64,000 bases of DNA from the NCBI GenBank assembly GCA_013361525.1, contig JABFXY010000134.1, forward strand, positions 23,032 through 87,031, written 5' to 3'. Below are positions 22,763 to 31,285 of the stretch, piece after piece; the stretch's first letter is position 1, and each line of letters opens with the position of its first letter. The translations under genes were made by a program, and so were the position numbers. This stretch comes from Polyangiaceae bacterium (lineage in GTDB: Bacteria > Myxococcota_A > Polyangia > Polyangiales > Polyangiaceae). The notes under the pieces are model-generated. The model saw only the letters and a list, made by a program, of their open reading frames with translations, ran no database searches and was not told the DNA's origin.

Positions 22763-24388
22763 ATGGCTGCCAAAGACATCATTTACAAAGAGTCGGCTCG
22801 CAACCTCATCCTCAACGGCGTCAATGCGCTCGCCGACGCGGTGAAGGTCACCCTCGGCCCCAAGGGCCGCAACGTCGTCATCGAGAAGAGCTTCGGCTCG
22901 CCGACGGTGACGAAGGACGGCGTGACGGTCGCGAAAGAGATCGAGCTCGAGAACCGTTTCGAGAACATGGGCGCCCAGATGGTGCGCGAGGTCGCGTCGA
23001 AGACCTCCGACATCGCTGGTGACGGCACCACGACGGCGACCGTGCTCGCGCAGTCGATCTTCCGCGAGGGCTCCAAGCTCGTCGCCGCGGGCCACAACCC
23101 GATGGAGATCAAGCGCGGCATCGACAAGGCCGTCGAGGCCGTGACGGCGCACCTCAAAGAGTCCGGCAAGATGACGAAGGACTCGAAGGAGATCGCGCAG
23201 GTCGGCACGATCAGCGCCAACGGCGACGCGACGATCGGCAAGCTCCTCGCGGACGCGATGGAGAAGGTCGGCAAGGAAGGCGTCATCACCGTCGAGGAGG
23301 CGAAGAGCGCCGAGACGACGCTCGACGTCGTCGAGGGTATGCAGTTCGACCGCGGCTACCTCTCCCCGTACTTCGTGACGGATCCGGAGAACATGAAGGT
23401 CGTGCTCGAGGACTGCTACCTCCTCATCGCCGAGCGCAAGATCAGCAACATGAAGGATCTGCTCCCGGTGCTCGAGGCGATTGCCAAGGCGCAGAAGCAG
23501 TTCCTCATCATCGCCGAGGACGTCGAGGGCGAGGCGCTCGCGACGCTCGTCGTCAACAAGCTCCGCGGCACGCTCCACTGCGCCGCCGTGAAGGCCCCCG
23601 GCTTCGGTGATCGCCGCAAGGAGATGCTCAAGGACATCGCCATGCTGACGGACGGTCAGGTGATCGCGGAGGAGCTCGGGCTCAAGCTCGAGAACGTCAC
23701 GATCAGCGACCTCGGCCGCGCCAAGAGCATCATCATCGACAAGGACAACACCACCATCGTCGGTGGCCAGGGCAAGAAGGACAAGATCGAGGCCCGGAAG
23801 AAGGAAATCCGCGCCCAGATCGAGACCACGACCAGCGACTACGATCGCGAGAAGCTCCAGGAGCGCCTCGCGAAGATCGCCGGCGGCGTCGCGGTCATCA
23901 AGGTCGGCGCTGCGACCGAGACCGAGATGAAAGAGAAGAAGGCACGCGTCGAGGACGCGCTCCACGCGACCCGCGCGGCCGTGGAAGAGGGCATCGTCGC
24001 CGGCGGCGGCGTGGCGCTCATCCGCGCGCAGTCTGCGCTCGCGAACGTCAAGGTCGAGCACGACCAGCAGTTCGGCGTCTCGATCATCAAGCGCGCCTGC
24101 GAAGAGCCCCTCCGCCAGATCGCGGCGAACGCGGGCGAAGAAGGCTCGATCATCGTGCAGAAGGTCCGCGAGGGTAAGGCCTCGTTCGGCTGGAACGCGG
24201 CGTCGGGCGAGTACGGCGACCTCATCGAGATGGGCGTCATCGACCCGGTGAAGGTCGTGCGCTCGGCTCTCCAGAACGCGGCCAGCGTCGCGAGCCTCAT
24301 GCTCACGACCGAGGCGCTCGTCGCAGAGCGTCCGAAGGACGAGAAGAAGGAAGCGGGCGGCGGCGGTCACGGCCACGACCACTTCTGA
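22763..24388 (+). CDS. groEL: Chaperonin GroEL
   Basis: A 541-residue Hsp60 that forms the ATP-driven double ring. The ATG at 22763 follows GAAGGAG. Hallmarks are visible: the ATP-binding GDGTTTATVLAQ, LGPKGRNVVIEKSFG, the substrate-binding apical segment YLSPYFVTDPE, and VVAGGGVALIRA (here IVAGGGVALIRA). The C-terminus is unusual. Rather than the flexible GGM repeats usual in proteobacterial GroEL it ends GGGGHGHDHF, a short Gly/His tail that could bind metal or reflect paralogue specialisation. Myxobacteria often have two groEL genes, so this may be one of two. It is transcribed with groES. Confidence 0.98.
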   Translation: MAAKDIIYKESARNLILNGVNALADAVKVTLGPKGRNVVIEKSFGSPTVTKDGVTVAKEIELENRFENMGAQMVREVASKTSDIAGDGTTTATVLAQSIFREGSKLVAAGHNPMEIKRGIDKAVEAVTAHLKESGKMTKDSKEIAQVGTISANGDATIGKLLADAMEKVGKEGVITVEEAKSAETTLDVVEGMQFDRGYLSPYFVTDPENMKVVLEDCYLLIAERKISNMKDLLPVLEAIAKAQKQFLIIAEDVEGEALATLVVNKLRGTLHCAAVKAPGFGDRRKEMLKDIAMLTDGQVIAEELGLKLENVTISDLGRAKSIIIDKDNTTIVGGQGKKDKIEARKKEIRAQIETTTSDYDREKLQERLAKIAGGVAVIKVGAATETEMKEKKARVEDALHATRAAVEEGIVAGGGVALIRAQSALANVKVEHDQQFGVSIIKRACEEPLRQIAANAGEEGSIIVQKVREGKASFGWNAASGEYGDLIEMGVIDPVKVVRSALQNAASVASLMLTTEALVAERPKDEKKEAGGGGHGHDHF

Positions 24389-24409
24389 TCTCGGCTGAGA
24401 TCGATCGAC

Positions 24410-24445
24410 GAAGGCCGGTGCTTCCCGAGAGGGGCGCCGGCCTTC
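24410..24445 (+). terminator. Stem-loop terminator after groEL
   Basis: GAAGGCCGGTGC (24410-24421) pairs with GCGCCGGCCTTC (24434-24445), with one G-U, around a TTCCCGAGAGGG loop. A weakly T-containing tail (GGCGTTTGCGG) follows. It lies 22 bases after the groEL stop, which supports termination of the groESL transcript. Confidence 0.8.
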
Positions 24446-24459
24446 GGCGTTTGCGGATG

Positions 24460-24491
<32 letters not shown>

Positions 24492-24517
24492 AGAGCGTTC
24501 CTCTGTTGCCAGCCGAT

Positions 24518-26011
24518 TTACTGGATGCTCCCGCTTTCGATCACGACGCTGCGATTCACGATCTTGTTCGCAAACACGTCGTCGTGCGTAACGAGGAGCA
24601 CACACCCCGGATACGACGCGAGGGCAGCCTCGAGGCGCTCGACGCTCGGTAGATCCATGTGGTTCGTCGGCTCGTCCAAGACGAGTGCCCAGACCTGACG
24701 GGCGAGCGCCTCGGCGAGGACGAGCTTCCGCGCTTCACCCGGAGAGAACCCCTCGCGGCCGCCGCGCGCGACCCGATCCGGATCGCTGCCGAGCGCAGCG
24801 AAGATGGAGAGGAGCCTGCCGCGGGTCTCGTTGTCGATCGACGAGATGCGCTCGACCAACGCCGTCACGTCGGCGGCCTCGAGCTCCTGCGGCAGGTAGA
24901 GGATTCGATCTCTCCGCGGAAGCGCTGCGACGAGCGCCTCGAGGAGCGTGGTCTTCCCTGCCCCGTTCGGCCCTTCGATGCGCACGCGATCGTCGCGCCC
25001 GATGGTCACGCGAACGTCGCGCAGGACGATGTGGTCACCGGCACGCAGCTCGTCGCGATCGAGATGAAACAGCACCTGATTCGGAGCGCGCTCGAACTTC
25101 GCGAAGATCTTGCTTCCGAGCGTCGCGTCGCGCTCGATTTCCGGCACGGCCTGTCTTGCGCGATCGAGCTCGCCGCGCGCGGTTCCGACGACGCGGCCCG
25201 CCCGGCTCTCGGCCCAGCTCGCCTTCGTCGTCGCGATGATCCCGCGCGCGTCGGAGTCGTTCTTGTCCTTCATCCGCGCGCGCGTGCTCTTGCCCGCGGT
25301 CGCGCCAGCTTGCGCGCGGCGAGCTGCGTCGAGGTGCGCTTCGGCTTGCCGCACGCGATCGCGGGCGCCCGCGTGTGCCTGCTCCTCGGCTGCGCGCTCG
25401 CGCTGCCAGAGCGGCAACGCTTCGCTGTACGAGCCGGGGTACGGGGTGACTGCGCGTCGATGAATGCGCAGCGTCGACGACGTGAGGGCGTCGAGCACCG
25501 TGCGGTCGTGCGAGACGACGACACCGACACCCGAGAACCGCCGGAGCGCGCCGAGCAGCCTTCGCCGCGCGTCCGCGTCGAGATGATTCGTGGGCTCGTC
25601 GAGGAGCAGCACGTCGGGCTCACGCGCGAGCGCCGCCGCGATTTGCCATCGCTTGCGCTCGCCCGGCGACAGCGTCGGCCAACGCTCGAGCCCGGCTGGA
25701 TCCAACGCCAACCGACCACGCAGCTCGGACGCGAGACCGTCGTCACGCCGCGCGAGCGCTTCGACGTCGGCGTTCTTCGCGTCGACCCGCTGCGGGCAAT
25801 ACGCGATCACGGCGTCACGCGGCTGCACCGCGACGCTTCCTTCATGCGGCGCGAGCTCGCCCGCGAGCACCGCAAGCAGCGTCGTCTTGCCGGCACCATT
25901 GGCCCCGACGAGACCGTAGAAGCCTCGATCGAGCACCAGGGACACATCTTCCAAAACCGGGACGGACGCCGACCATGCGACGCCGATCCCGTGCAATTGC
26001 AGCACGGCCAT
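24518..26011 (-). CDS. ABC-F family ATPase
   Basis: A 497-residue soluble protein with two ABC ATPase domains and no membrane segments. Domain 1 has Walker A GANGAGKTT, signature TLSPGERKR and Walker B VLLLDEPTNHLD. Domain 2 has GPNGAGKTT, an altered signature FSPGEARK, and LVLDEPTNHMDL. A charged linker with many Arg/Ala/Glu residues joins them. ABC-F proteins act on the ribosome E site, either in normal translation or in antibiotic protection. The start at the ATG 26011 is preceded by GAGGAGAAG. It is the last gene after the ferritin-like protein on this strand, with a 154-base gap. Confidence 0.92.
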   Translation of the reverse strand: MAVLQLHGIGVAWSASVPVLEDVSLVLDRGFYGLVGANGAGKTTLLAVLAGELAPHEGSVAVQPRDAVIAYCPQRVDAKNADVEALARRDDGLASELRGRLALDPAGLERWPTLSPGERKRWQIAAALAREPDVLLLDEPTNHLDADARRRLLGALRRFSGVGVVVSHDRTVLDALTSSTLRIHRRAVTPYPGSYSEALPLWQRERAAEEQAHAGARDRVRQAEAHLDAARRAQAGATAGKSTRARMKDKNDSDARGIIATTKASWAESRAGRVVGTARGELDRARQAVPEIERDATLGSKIFAKFERAPNQVLFHLDRDELRAGDHIVLRDVRVTIGRDDRVRIEGPNGAGKTTLLEALVAALPRRDRILYLPQELEAADVTALVERISSIDNETRGRLLSIFAALGSDPDRVARGGREGFSPGEARKLVLAEALARQVWALVLDEPTNHMDLPSVERLEAALASYPGCVLLVTHDDVFANKIVNRSVVIESGSIQ

Positions 26012-26165
26012 GAAGCTTCTCCTCTCGCGAGCACGCTCGCGCACGGCTCGCGGGCCGCGCGCGCATTCAGCGGTGACTGGGTGAGGAGAAATCAGGCCAT
26101 GAGAGCGCCATCACGAATGGCGCACGCAATCGATAGCACACGAAGCGACCAAAGGCACAAGGTGG

Positions 26166-27437
26166 TCAACCCGCGAGCACCGAGTCGAGGCGGTGAACGG
26201 CTCGCCGGGCGTGCCTCGCGTGCAACCGCTCGACGGCGGCCGGTTTCAATTGGCCCATACGTTCGGCACCCGACGGAACGTCGCCTTCATCGAATGCAAT
26301 CGTCGCATTGCGCAGCTCCCGGACCGCATCAGCGACCTCCGAGCCGCCGCACCGCAATGCCCATCGAAGAACGAGCCATCCGAGCTCGGCGTGGCGCGCC
26401 TCGTCGATCGCTATCGCGCCGTGCACGCGCCGCGCGCGTCCGCATTGCGACGAGCTCGACGATGCGCGGGCTCGCTCGGCCGCGGCGCCCTCGGACAAAC
26501 AGCCGTCGAGCCAGCTTTCGACGGCGAGCCGCGTGACACCGTCGCGCCCTCGGAAGGTCGGTCGCGGCGTCGTCGCCGGCAGGACGGGACGCACGCGCGC
26601 CCCCGCATAACGAGTCGCCATCGCGGCACACGCCCGCGCGTGGGCGATCTCGTCGCGCGCTGCACCGAGCGCCGCTTCGACGAGGGTGTCGGGAGCGCCA
26701 TTGGCGAGCAGCTCGGCTGCGAGCTGAAGGAATGCCGGTACCGACGCCGCCTCCGACTGCGCGTCGGTCGACCAGGCGTCCGCCAACCAAGCTGCGTCGT
26801 CGGCCGCGACATTCGATGCCGTGCCCGCGACACGCCTGTCATGGGCACGCGCCGCCTTGGGGAGCCGAACGACGCCTCGATCGTCGCGGAGGGGTCTGCC
26901 ATCGACGCACATCCCGGGCATGCCGAACGTGTGCGGGGCTCGCGCTCCACCGCCCACCGAGTACTCGTCGAGCAACCACTCGGCGCGCGCGAACATCGTC
27001 ATGAAGAACGGCATCTGGACGAGAAAACCGGTGTGAATCCCGAAGTCGATTTCGCCGTTGTAATGGCCGGTCATCCCGAGCTCGCCGACCAAGCCGACCG
27101 AGTCCTTGTCGTCGACCTCGGCTCCACCCTGCGCCGCCGTGACGAAGCGAAAGGTGTCGTCGTTGATACCGCCGATCTGAAAGAGCCCGCCGACACCGCC
27201 ACGTTCGCCCGAGGAGCAATCCCACGCGTCCCCCTCGATGAGCCCCATGAAGTGACCTTCCAGGCCATAGCCGACCCCGAGCCGGTCTTCGCCGAACGTG
27301 AAGCTCACATAGAGGCCGGCGCCACCCGAAACCTCTTGGGGCTGCGCCTGCGCCTCGGTCGGAAAGAGCGCGGCAGCGGCGGCGGCGGTAGCGGCCAGCT
27401 TCAAGAGGAGACGTTTCCGGTTCGAAGCCAAGTTCAT
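26166..27437 (-). CDS. Exported protein with outer-membrane-like N-terminal part and ferritin-like C-terminal domain
   Basis: A 423-residue protein. It starts at the ATG at 27437 with a signal peptide (NRKRLLLKLAATAAAAAALFPTEAQAQ, cleaved near AQA). Residues 40-170 are beta-rich with alternating Gly/aromatic residues (GLYVSFTFGEDRLGVGYGLEG, FGIHTGFLVQMPF), like a small outer-membrane barrel or glycine-rich surface domain. Residues 210-400 are helical, with LGAARDEIAHARACAAMA and AIDEARHAELGW, the paired E-x-x-H pattern of ferritin-like diiron proteins. Similar ferritin-like proteins are common in myxobacteria, but this combination looks unusual. Metal binding is inferred from the motif. Confidence 0.8.
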   Translation of the reverse strand: MNLASNRKRLLLKLAATAAAAAALFPTEAQAQPQEVSGGAGLYVSFTFGEDRLGVGYGLEGHFMGLIEGDAWDCSSGERGGVGGLFQIGGINDDTFRFVTAAQGGAEVDDKDSVGLVGELGMTGHYNGEIDFGIHTGFLVQMPFFMTMFARAEWLLDEYSVGGGARAPHTFGMPGMCVDGRPLRDDRGVVRLPKAARAHDRRVAGTASNVAADDAAWLADAWSTDAQSEAASVPAFLQLAAELLANGAPDTLVEAALGAARDEIAHARACAAMATRYAGARVRPVLPATTPRPTFRGRDGVTRLAVESWLDGCLSEGAAAERARASSSSSQCGRARRVHGAIAIDEARHAELGWLVLRWALRCGGSEVADAVRELRNATIAFDEGDVPSGAERMGQLKPAAVERLHARHARRAVHRLDSVLAG

Positions 27438-27699
27438 GGCCGCGCCGATTTGCACCCGACATGCCAGCGCCGCTCAGGCGGACGCGTACCCCGGCCCTCA
27501 TCGGCGCACAGGGGCGCCGTCTCTTCATGCGAACGCGCGTTCTCGATGCGCGCGCCGCGAGCTTCGCTGCCGATGAGCTGACGCGTGTGATCGAAATGAT
27601 CGGCGCCGTCTCGACGCAGGATCTCGCCTGCACGCGGGTCGATTTGGAGGCTCGCCTTGTTGATAGGCTGGGGCACGACCATTGCCAGGCGGGACCCTC

Positions 27700-28470
27700 A
27701 TGATTCGACGACGTGCTTCTCTTCGTTCAACGCGCGCGGCGCTGATGGTGCTCGGAACCCTCGCGATCTCGTTCACCGCCGCCGACGTGTTGGCCGACGA
27801 CGAGCCGGAGAAGGAGCAGATCGTCAAACGCCGCCGCGTCTACGGCTCCCACGACACCGACGAGAAGTCGGACGACAAAGTGGAAGTCGAAGGCGACGCG
27901 AAGATCGGCGGCGACGCTGAAGAGAAGGTCGTCGTCGTCAAAAAGAAGAAGAAGCGGACGCGCGCCGAAGCACCAGAGGTCGGTGACCCCCCGGAGGAGA
28001 TCGACAACTACCTCCAAGGTCTCAAGGAAGAGATCGGCGATCTCAAAGACCGAATGAAAGAGGCGCGCCGCAATGGCGATGCCGACGAGGCCATTGCGAT
28101 CCGGGAAGAGCTCAACGAGCGCGACCGCTTCTACAAGGACGAACAGGATCGTCTGACGAGCCGCAATACGGGCCTCATCGCGGGCGGCGCCACGCTCTCC
28201 GCGCTCGGCGGCGTGTCGATCGTCGCGAGCCTCGTGCTCGTCATCGGTTATGGCCTCTCGGCCGTCGACGGCAATGCAGACGACGAATACGGCTGGGGCT
28301 CGCTCGCCTGTCTCGGCGGCGGCGTCGCATTGCTCGGCGGCGGCGGCGCGATGATCGGCGTCGGTATGGTGCGCCGCCCGAAAGAGGCGACCGACGCGTG
28401 GATTCAGCCCTCGTTCGGAGCTGCCGCGCTGGCGCCCACGCCGGGGCTCACCGTGACTTGGAAGTTCTGA
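27700..28470 (+). CDS. Exported coiled-coil protein with two membrane helices
   Basis: A 256-residue protein from the ATG at 27700; a TTG at 27682 is a weaker alternative. It has an Arg-rich start and signal-like hydrophobic segment (ALMVLGTLAISFTAADVLA), then an acidic/basic charged stretch with VVVVKKKKKRTR. A coiled coil (about 95-150: LKEEIGDLKDRMKEARRNGD) comes next. Two Gly-rich hydrophobic helices (GGATLSALGGVSIVASLVLV and LACLGGGVALLGGGGAMIGV) follow, as in PEGA/TPR proteins of this group. Its 3' end overlaps the convergent TetR gene by 23 bases. Family not recognised. Confidence 0.78.
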   Translation: MIRRRASLRSTRAALMVLGTLAISFTAADVLADDEPEKEQIVKRRRVYGSHDTDEKSDDKVEVEGDAKIGGDAEEKVVVVKKKKKRTRAEAPEVGDPPEEIDNYLQGLKEEIGDLKDRMKEARRNGDADEAIAIREELNERDRFYKDEQDRLTSRNTGLIAGGATLSALGGVSIVASLVLVIGYGLSAVDGNADDEYGWGSLACLGGGVALLGGGGAMIGVGMVRRPKEATDAWIQPSFGAAALAPTPGLTVTWKF

Positions 28471-29140
28471 TTCGAGCGGTGGGCGCCCCGCCGCCTTTTC
28501 TTGCTTGGCGCTCGCCTGCCGGACGAAGCAAGCGTTCGAGCTCGTCGTCGACGTCGCTCGGGACGAACGCCATCGGGTTCACGCCGAGCTGAAGGCGCGC
28601 CCCGATGATGTACGAGGTCACGACGCGCGCTCCGGCGATGGGATCGAGGTCGGAGCGGATCGTGCCGGCGCTCGCGGCCGCGCGGAGCTCGTCGGCGACG
28701 ATTCGATTCCAATCGTCGTGCAACGTGCGAAATGCCTCGCGCGCGACGGGATCGCGGGAGCTTCGCGAGACGAGCTCGAGCAACACGCTGTCGAGCCGCG
28801 GGTCCGAAGTGAAGACCCACCACGCGGCGTCGAGGTGCGCGCGGATCGAGAGCTCTTGGCGGGGCTTCGCGCCGGCTGGAATGGGTGGTCGCGCGGTGAA
28901 CTTCGCACGCACGAGGTCGACGAGGCCGACGATCAAGTCCTCCTTCGACGCGAAGTAGTAGTGGAGCGTCGCGACGTTCACCCCGGCCCGCGCCGCGACA
29001 TCGCGCGTCCGCAAGCCTTCGAGGCCTCGCTCCGCGACCAGCGCGAAAGCCGCGTCGAGCAGCTGTTCCCGGCGTAAGTCGGCGGTCGTGGGCGCGGTGG
29101 CGCCGTCTCGGGGCGCGGATGGAGCAGCCGACCTCTTCAT
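28448..29140 (-). CDS. TetR family transcriptional regulator
   Basis: A 230-residue protein. The N-terminal DNA-binding domain (about 20-66) has the TetR helix-turn-helix: REQLLDAAFALVAERG, TRDVAARAGVNVATLHYYFASKEDLI. The helical ligand-binding domain follows, and a basic, Ala/Arg-rich tail of about 25 residues ends it. It is divergent from the VOC-protein gene across 164 bases that hold inverted repeats, so it probably represses that gene and itself. The ligand is unknown. Confidence 0.95.
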   Translation of the reverse strand: MKRSAAPSAPRDGATAPTTADLRREQLLDAAFALVAERGLEGLRTRDVAARAGVNVATLHYYFASKEDLIVGLVDLVRAKFTARPPIPAGAKPRQELSIRAHLDAAWWVFTSDPRLDSVLLELVSRSSRDPVAREAFRTLHDDWNRIVADELRAAASAGTIRSDLDPIAGARVVTSYIIGARLQLGVNPMAFVPSDVDDELERLLRPAGERQARKGGGAPTARIRTSKSR

Positions 29141-29171
29141 GCAGGGTCGAACCTAGCAGAGACGGCGTCGG

Positions 29172-29230
29172 GTCAATCACCTGCTTGACAGCATCTCGGA
29201 TCGTGGCAAATGGTCCATCAACCAGTTGAT
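29172..29230. promoter_or_regulatory. Candidate TetR operator region between divergent genes
   Basis: The intergenic region contains the inverted repeat ATCAAC-CA-GTTGAT (29217-29230) and a looser one, GTCAA-N8-TTGAC (29172-29176 with 29185-29189). TTGACA occurs twice, at 29185 and 29230, though neither has a good -10 box. Palindromes of this size between a tetR gene and its divergent target are typical operators. The assignment is by position and symmetry only. Confidence 0.55.
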
Positions 29231-29304
29231 TGACACAACCTTGTTCCCTCCCGCGCGGTTGCCCAAACGCGCGCGGCCCACGCCCCAACGTAGGTGAGAT
29301 CATC

Positions 29305-29907
29305 ATGTTGATAGCGATCCGAAACCGTTTCATCGCGCTCGGCTTCGAGGTGTTTACCTATTGGCTGCGCGCGAAACATCGATTGCGAATCGGCCCCGCG
29401 CTGGCGCGGCTCGACCACGTCACCATCCCGGTCACCGATCTCGCGGTCGCCGAGCGCTTCTATTGCGATGTGCTCGGCGCCGTTCGGATGATGACCATCG
29501 ACGCCGCAGCGCTACGGCGATTTGGACGCCCGCCGGCGGACAACGGTGGCGACGGCGTTTTCCACGTTTCTCTCTGCGTCGGGGGGCATACGCGCGTCGA
29601 CCTCTTTCTCCAGCGAGACGGCCAACCGGCGATAACGAGAGGCCATCCGCATTTCGCGTTCCGCATCCCCGCGCGCGCGATGTTGCAATGGAAGGCGCGC
29701 CTCGAGGGCGCGGGCGTGCCGACGGACGGCCCATTGCAACTGGGGTTTCCGGGACACGCTTCGCTCTACTTCAATGATCCGTCCGGCAATCACCTCGAGC
29801 TGGTGAGCCACGGATTCAGCCGGCCGATCCCCATTCGACCGCCGAAGCTGGCCGGCCTCGTGTGGGCGAAAGACCCCGTGGGCGCGAGCGACGGGGGCGC
29901 GGGCTGA
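29305..29907 (+). CDS. VOC (glyoxalase/bleomycin resistance) family protein
   Basis: A 200-residue protein from the ATG at 29305, with AGGTGAG seven bases upstream. After a hydrophobic, basic N-terminal stretch of about 35 residues, an unusual extension that could touch the membrane, the VOC fold begins at ARLDHVTIPVTDLAVAERFY. It ends with YFNDPSGNHLELVSHG, whose His and Glu are the family's metal ligands. VOC enzymes include glyoxalase I, extradiol dioxygenases and resistance proteins; the substrate cannot be inferred. It is probably controlled by the divergent TetR protein. Confidence 0.9.
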   Translation: MLIAIRNRFIALGFEVFTYWLRAKHRLRIGPALARLDHVTIPVTDLAVAERFYCDVLGAVRMMTIDAAALRRFGRPPADNGGDGVFHVSLCVGGHTRVDLFLQRDGQPAITRGHPHFAFRIPARAMLQWKARLEGAGVPTDGPLQLGFPGHASLYFNDPSGNHLELVSHGFSRPIPIRPPKLAGLVWAKDPVGASDGGAG

Positions 29908-29938
29908 GCTCACCGCACCCCCGTATCCCGCTATCGCT

Positions 29939-31192
29939 CTACTTCACGCCAACTTCCTCGGACGTGAGCGCGAAGTACATCACGCTCGGGTCCGTCGGGT
30001 GGAACAGCATCACGTTCACGTCATCGTAGGCGTTGTGCTTCCACGTGAGCTCACCGGTGGAGTCGTCGTATTCGTAGATGTCCGTGCCGTAGCCCTGGAA
30101 GTACGTTCCGAACTCGAAGAAAAGGACGTTTCTATCGGTCGGGTGCGGCGCCAGCGGGACACCATTCGTGAGGAAAACCCCACCTTCGGGGTCTTCCTCG
30201 ATGACCGGGACGAAGGTCGAGCCGCCGTCGTCCGAGCGCCAGATCCGTCGAACCTCCTCGCCGATCGCCGTCCCGAGATCGAAACCCTCGAGCCACACGA
30301 TGTTGCCGTCGACCGGCGAAATGGCCGACACGAAGGCATTGGCATTGCCGATGGCGCCGACGCCGCCCGCGGGTGCCCAGGTATCGCCGCCGTCGAAGGT
30401 GACGAGCGCGCCGTCACTCATCAATCCGCCGATTGCGTGGTCGAGGTCGGCCGGGTCGAATGCAATGTTGTAGACGAAGGTGTCGGGGGGCATCCCCATG
30501 CCGACCTTGATCCAGGTCGCACCGCCGTCGGTGGATTCGTGCAGCCCGCCGGCACCGTCGCCGATGCGGACATGCAGCGGGTCGTTCGCGTCGACGACGA
30601 CACCGACCGGCGCCGCCGGGGCGGCGTACGTGGTCTGGACGCCGTTCTCGATGCGAATGAAGACCGTCTCGTTGTCGTACCAGGCGTAGACGCCGCCTGC
30701 GGGGCCGGCGGTCAGCTTCATCGTGATGAGCGGGAGTGGGCCCGCGTTCGTCCACGTGCAGCCGGCGTCGAGCGAGCGGAGAAGCTCCCCCCCGCTCGAA
30801 GCGAGCAGCTCGTTCGGTACGCCCGTCGCGACGAGCCCGAACGTGTACTTCAGCCCGCTGATGGTCTCCGATGTAGGCGTGAGGGTCGCGCCCTTGTCCG
30901 TGGTGTACGTGACCGCGCCCGTGCCTTGAATCGGGTTGCACGTCGGGACGACCCAGGACGGCTCTTCACCGCCGCCGCTGCCTCCTTCGCCGCCGCCCGC
31001 TCCGCCGGAGCCGCCTTGCGGCCCGGCGCCGCCATCGAGGCCGCCCGTTCCGCCCGCTCCGCCGTCCGCCGGCGGGGAGCCTCCACCACCGTCATTCGAA
31101 CCGCCGCCGCCGTTGCCACCAGGGCCGGTGTCGTCACCGCACGCGGCCGTCGCCATCACCGAGCCAATCAAGAACGCTACGAAAGCTCTCAT
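29939..31192 (-). CDS. Asp-box beta-propeller lipoprotein
   Basis: A 417-residue lipoprotein (signal ending ATAACGD, lipobox Cys about 18). A glycine-rich linker of about 55 residues (GGNGGGGSNDGGGGS type) leads to a propeller domain with at least four Asp-box (BNR) motifs: SLDAGCTW, STDGGATW, TFDGGDTW and SDDGGSTF. Asp-boxes mark sialidase-like and photosystem-assembly propellers but are structural, not catalytic. I see no sialidase active-site arginines. It is probably a surface-exposed binding protein, one of several in this window with the same linker style. Confidence 0.88.
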   Translation of the reverse strand: MRAFVAFLIGSVMATAACGDDTGPGGNGGGGSNDGGGGSPPADGGAGGTGGLDGGAGPQGGSGGAGGGEGGSGGGEEPSWVVPTCNPIQGTGAVTYTTDKGATLTPTSETISGLKYTFGLVATGVPNELLASSGGELLRSLDAGCTWTNAGPLPLITMKLTAGPAGGVYAWYDNETVFIRIENGVQTTYAAPAAPVGVVVDANDPLHVRIGDGAGGLHESTDGGATWIKVGMGMPPDTFVYNIAFDPADLDHAIGGLMSDGALVTFDGGDTWAPAGGVGAIGNANAFVSAISPVDGNIVWLEGFDLGTAIGEEVRRIWRSDDGGSTFVPVIEEDPEGGVFLTNGVPLAPHPTDRNVLFFEFGTYFQGYGTDIYEYDDSTGELTWKHNAYDDVNVMLFHPTDPSVMYFALTSEEVGVK

Positions 31193-31285
31193 GCCGCGCG
31201 GCTTAGCACGTGCGGCCGCGCGTGCGAGTCGAGCGCGCGCTCGTCGCGGCGATTGTTCGTCGCCGCGACGACGCGCTTCACCCGG

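Noticed and set aside
22652..24382. 576-codon frame on the minus strand across groEL
   Set aside because: It is an antisense shadow of groEL with Leu/Arg/Asp-rich composition typical of GC-rich complementary frames and no family resemblance.
27671..27686. Sigma54-like GGCACG-N4-TTGC site
   Set aside because: The match is good but would place the start site only about three bases before the ATG at 27700; no sigma54 activator is nearby and a chance match is likely.
27461..27703. 80-codon plus-strand frame in the ferritin/membrane-protein gap
   Set aside because: No ribosome site, no conservation pattern and Arg/Ala-rich composition; it overlaps the promoter region.
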